DNA of 64,000 nt from positions 245,276 through 309,275 of the forward strand of contig NZ_FSRH01000002.1 in the NCBI RefSeq assembly GCF_900141635.1, written 5' to 3'. The position numbers were made by a program, and so were the translations under genes. Under the pieces are notes generated by a model. The model worked only from the letters and a program-made list of their open reading frames with translations, was not told the origin of the DNA and searched no databases. Below are positions 62,103 to 64,000 of the stretch, piece by piece. The stretch is from Peptoclostridium litorale DSM 5388 (GTDB lineage Bacteria > Bacillota > Clostridia > Peptostreptococcales > Peptostreptococcaceae). Each line of letters begins with the position of its first letter. Position 1 is the stretch's first letter.

Positions 62103-62957
62103 TTAGTAGTTTTTTATTATTATTTCTTTTGGATTTTCTCTCTTAGAACCTATCGCTCTGATGTTTTTATTGGCATCTACTGTTATAATCTCATATTGCC
62201 TGAACGTATCATGCATAAGTTCATTATTTGAATGTGATATTAAAAATTTAACCCCTCTTGAGTTGAGTCTGTCACATATAAACTTAAGTCTTGTGCATTC
62301 TTGAAATTTTGAAAAATTTTGCATTTCAAAGTTATTTTCAGGTGCTATATATACAAATGAGTCTTCTTCTATCTTATCTGCAAAACTTTCAAATTTTCTG
62401 CTTATAAGCTTTACATTCTGCTCCTTAAGGTATCTGCTTATTCCCTTTAGTATTATTTTGTTTGTCACCTGCGAATTCTTATATGATCCAAATGGCACAT
62501 CAAACTGTCCATTTTCATCTTTTCTGAAAAAACCATTAAAGCAAGTTTTGCTAAGGTATATGTCTCTTGCTGCCCTTTCGACAGGGTTCATTTCAACTGA
62601 GCTTTTGTCCCTTACTTCATAGTAGTGCTCTTTTTCATTTTTATGGTTTTTAAGTTCTTCTATAAGTCCCTCAACATTGTCCCTTATCACCCTGTATATA
62701 TTGTAGAGTTCTTCATCGCATACATTTATAACTGCTTTTCTGCTTTGAATATTGAATAAAAGCGCTCCTCCGCCTGCATATGCATCCCAGTAGCTTGAAA
62801 AACTCTTTGGTATGTGCTTTTGAATTTCCTCAATTATATATTTTTCGTCCCTTGTCCACTTGAATATTGGCGAAAGGTTTTTTTTCCTTCTTTTCCTTTG
62901 TTTAGACTTGCTTTCAGAATCCAAATTCCCATACTCTAAATTAAGTGCGTAGCTCAT
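62103..62957 (-). CDS. D12-class DNA adenine methyltransferase-like protein with altered catalytic motif
   Basis: 284-aa protein with the fold pattern of Dam-type adenine methylases. Motif X is IFKWTRDEK (about 31-39; the usual glycine pair is missing), SAM motif I is AYAGGGALLF (about 59-68), and the target-recognition region ARDIYLSKTCFNGFFR...GQFDVPFGSYK is well kept. At motif IV, where DPPY should follow FVY, the sequence is FVYIAPENNF (201-210). The acidic and proline residues that hold the target adenine are thus gone, so it is probably not an active methylase unless this is a divergent variant. GGAGG precedes ATG 62957. Frame is intact and shows no decay. Confidence 0.85.
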   Translation of the reverse strand: MSYALNLEYGNLDSESKSKQRKRRKKNLSPIFKWTRDEKYIIEEIQKHIPKSFSSYWDAYAGGGALLFNIQSRKAVINVCDEELYNIYRVIRDNVEGLIEELKNHKNEKEHYYEVRDKSSVEMNPVERAARDIYLSKTCFNGFFRKDENGQFDVPFGSYKNSQVTNKIILKGISRYLKEQNVKLISRKFESFADKIEEDSFVYIAPENNFEMQNFSKFQECTRLKFICDRLNSRGVKFLISHSNNELMHDTFRQYEIITVDANKNIRAIGSKRENPKEIIIKNY

Positions 62958-62986
62958 AATTTTTCCTCCTTTTCGAACATTTGAAC

Positions 62987-63029
62987 CCTTATATTCAGCC
63001 GAGACATTTCCTTTCGGCTGAATATAAGG
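62987..63029. repeat. Perfect 16-bp inverted repeat between gltA-like and methylase-like genes
   Basis: CCTTATATTCAGCCGA (62987-63002) and its exact complement (63014-63029) flank 11 nt. On the minus strand the hairpin is not followed by a T run, so it is a poor intrinsic terminator as drawn. It may act as transcript stabiliser, rho-linked end, or operator for the methylase-like gene 30 bp away. Confidence 0.6.
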
Positions 63030-63055
63030 ATTTATACAATATGATGCTAAATTAA

Positions 63056-64000
<945 letters not shown>

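Overview
The window looks like the chromosome of an anaerobic, low-to-moderate G+C Firmicute of the class Clostridia. Evidence is the Gram-positive division/cell-wall cluster, SpoVD/PBP2B-type and Sbp/DUF881 proteins, the YfmF/YfmH peptidase pair, Shine-Dalgarno sites of the GGAGG/GGGGTG type, frequent TTG/GTG starts, heavy use of AUA/AGG codons, sigma-54 activators, a NupNOPQ-like nucleoside importer and an NfnB/GltA-type oxidoreductase. An amino-acid-fermenting relative of Peptostreptococcales would fit, but the species cannot be proved from sequence alone. The sporulation genes spoIIGA-sigE-sigG that usually follow ftsZ in spore formers are absent here, so the organism may not sporulate.

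Layout. (1) 1-5.0 kb: a partial gene at the edge, pncB (NAD salvage) and, convergent with it, an nrdR-pgeF-phoP-phoR operon. (2) 5.0-20 kb, all on the minus strand: an almost complete dcw cluster, rsmH-ftsL-PBP-murE-murF-mraY-murD-ftsW-murG-ftsQ-DUF881-DUF881-sbp-ftsZ. It supplies lipid II (meso-DAP type, from the MurE motif) and the divisome. mraZ, ftsA, murC, murB and ddl are not in it. (3) 20-25 kb: lgt, a YfmF/YfmH peptidase pair and divergent ychF. (4) 25.1-35 kb: an accessory block on the minus strand carrying a complete type II Wadjet (JetABCD) anti-plasmid system. It is preceded by YdbC/PC4-like, HEPN and YgjP-type metallopeptidase genes and followed by a small zinc-ribbon membrane protein. 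Spacing suggests one eight-gene operon. (5) 35-41.7 kb: a two-component system, a secreted acidic protein with three tandem repeats, a 196-bp imperfect-palindrome repeat element, a CBS-domain manganese pyrophosphatase and a DMT transporter.

(6) 41.7-47.5 kb: a sodium/solute symporter with a clear sigma-54 promoter and tandem upstream sites, beside a CBS-AAA+ sigma-54 activator that probably controls it; then a chemotaxis receptor under a cyclic-di-GMP-I riboswitch with a terminator/antiterminator switch. (7) 47.5-53.7 kb: nucleoside importer (BMP lipoprotein, ATPase, two permeases), nucleoside phosphorylase and a Crp/Fnr regulator. (8) 53.8-60.7 kb: class IV aminotransferase, glycerol kinase, and an operon of periplasmic-binding-type sensor kinase, a sigma-54 response regulator lacking its DNA-binding domain, and asparaginase. 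(9) 60.8-64 kb: a CxxC-less carboxymuconolactone-decarboxylase family protein, two small unknown proteins, a DNA-adenine-methylase-like protein whose catalytic DPPY motif is APEN, and the 3' part of a glutamate synthase small subunit/NfnB gene that runs off the right edge.

No rRNA, tRNA, insertion sequence or CRISPR array was seen.
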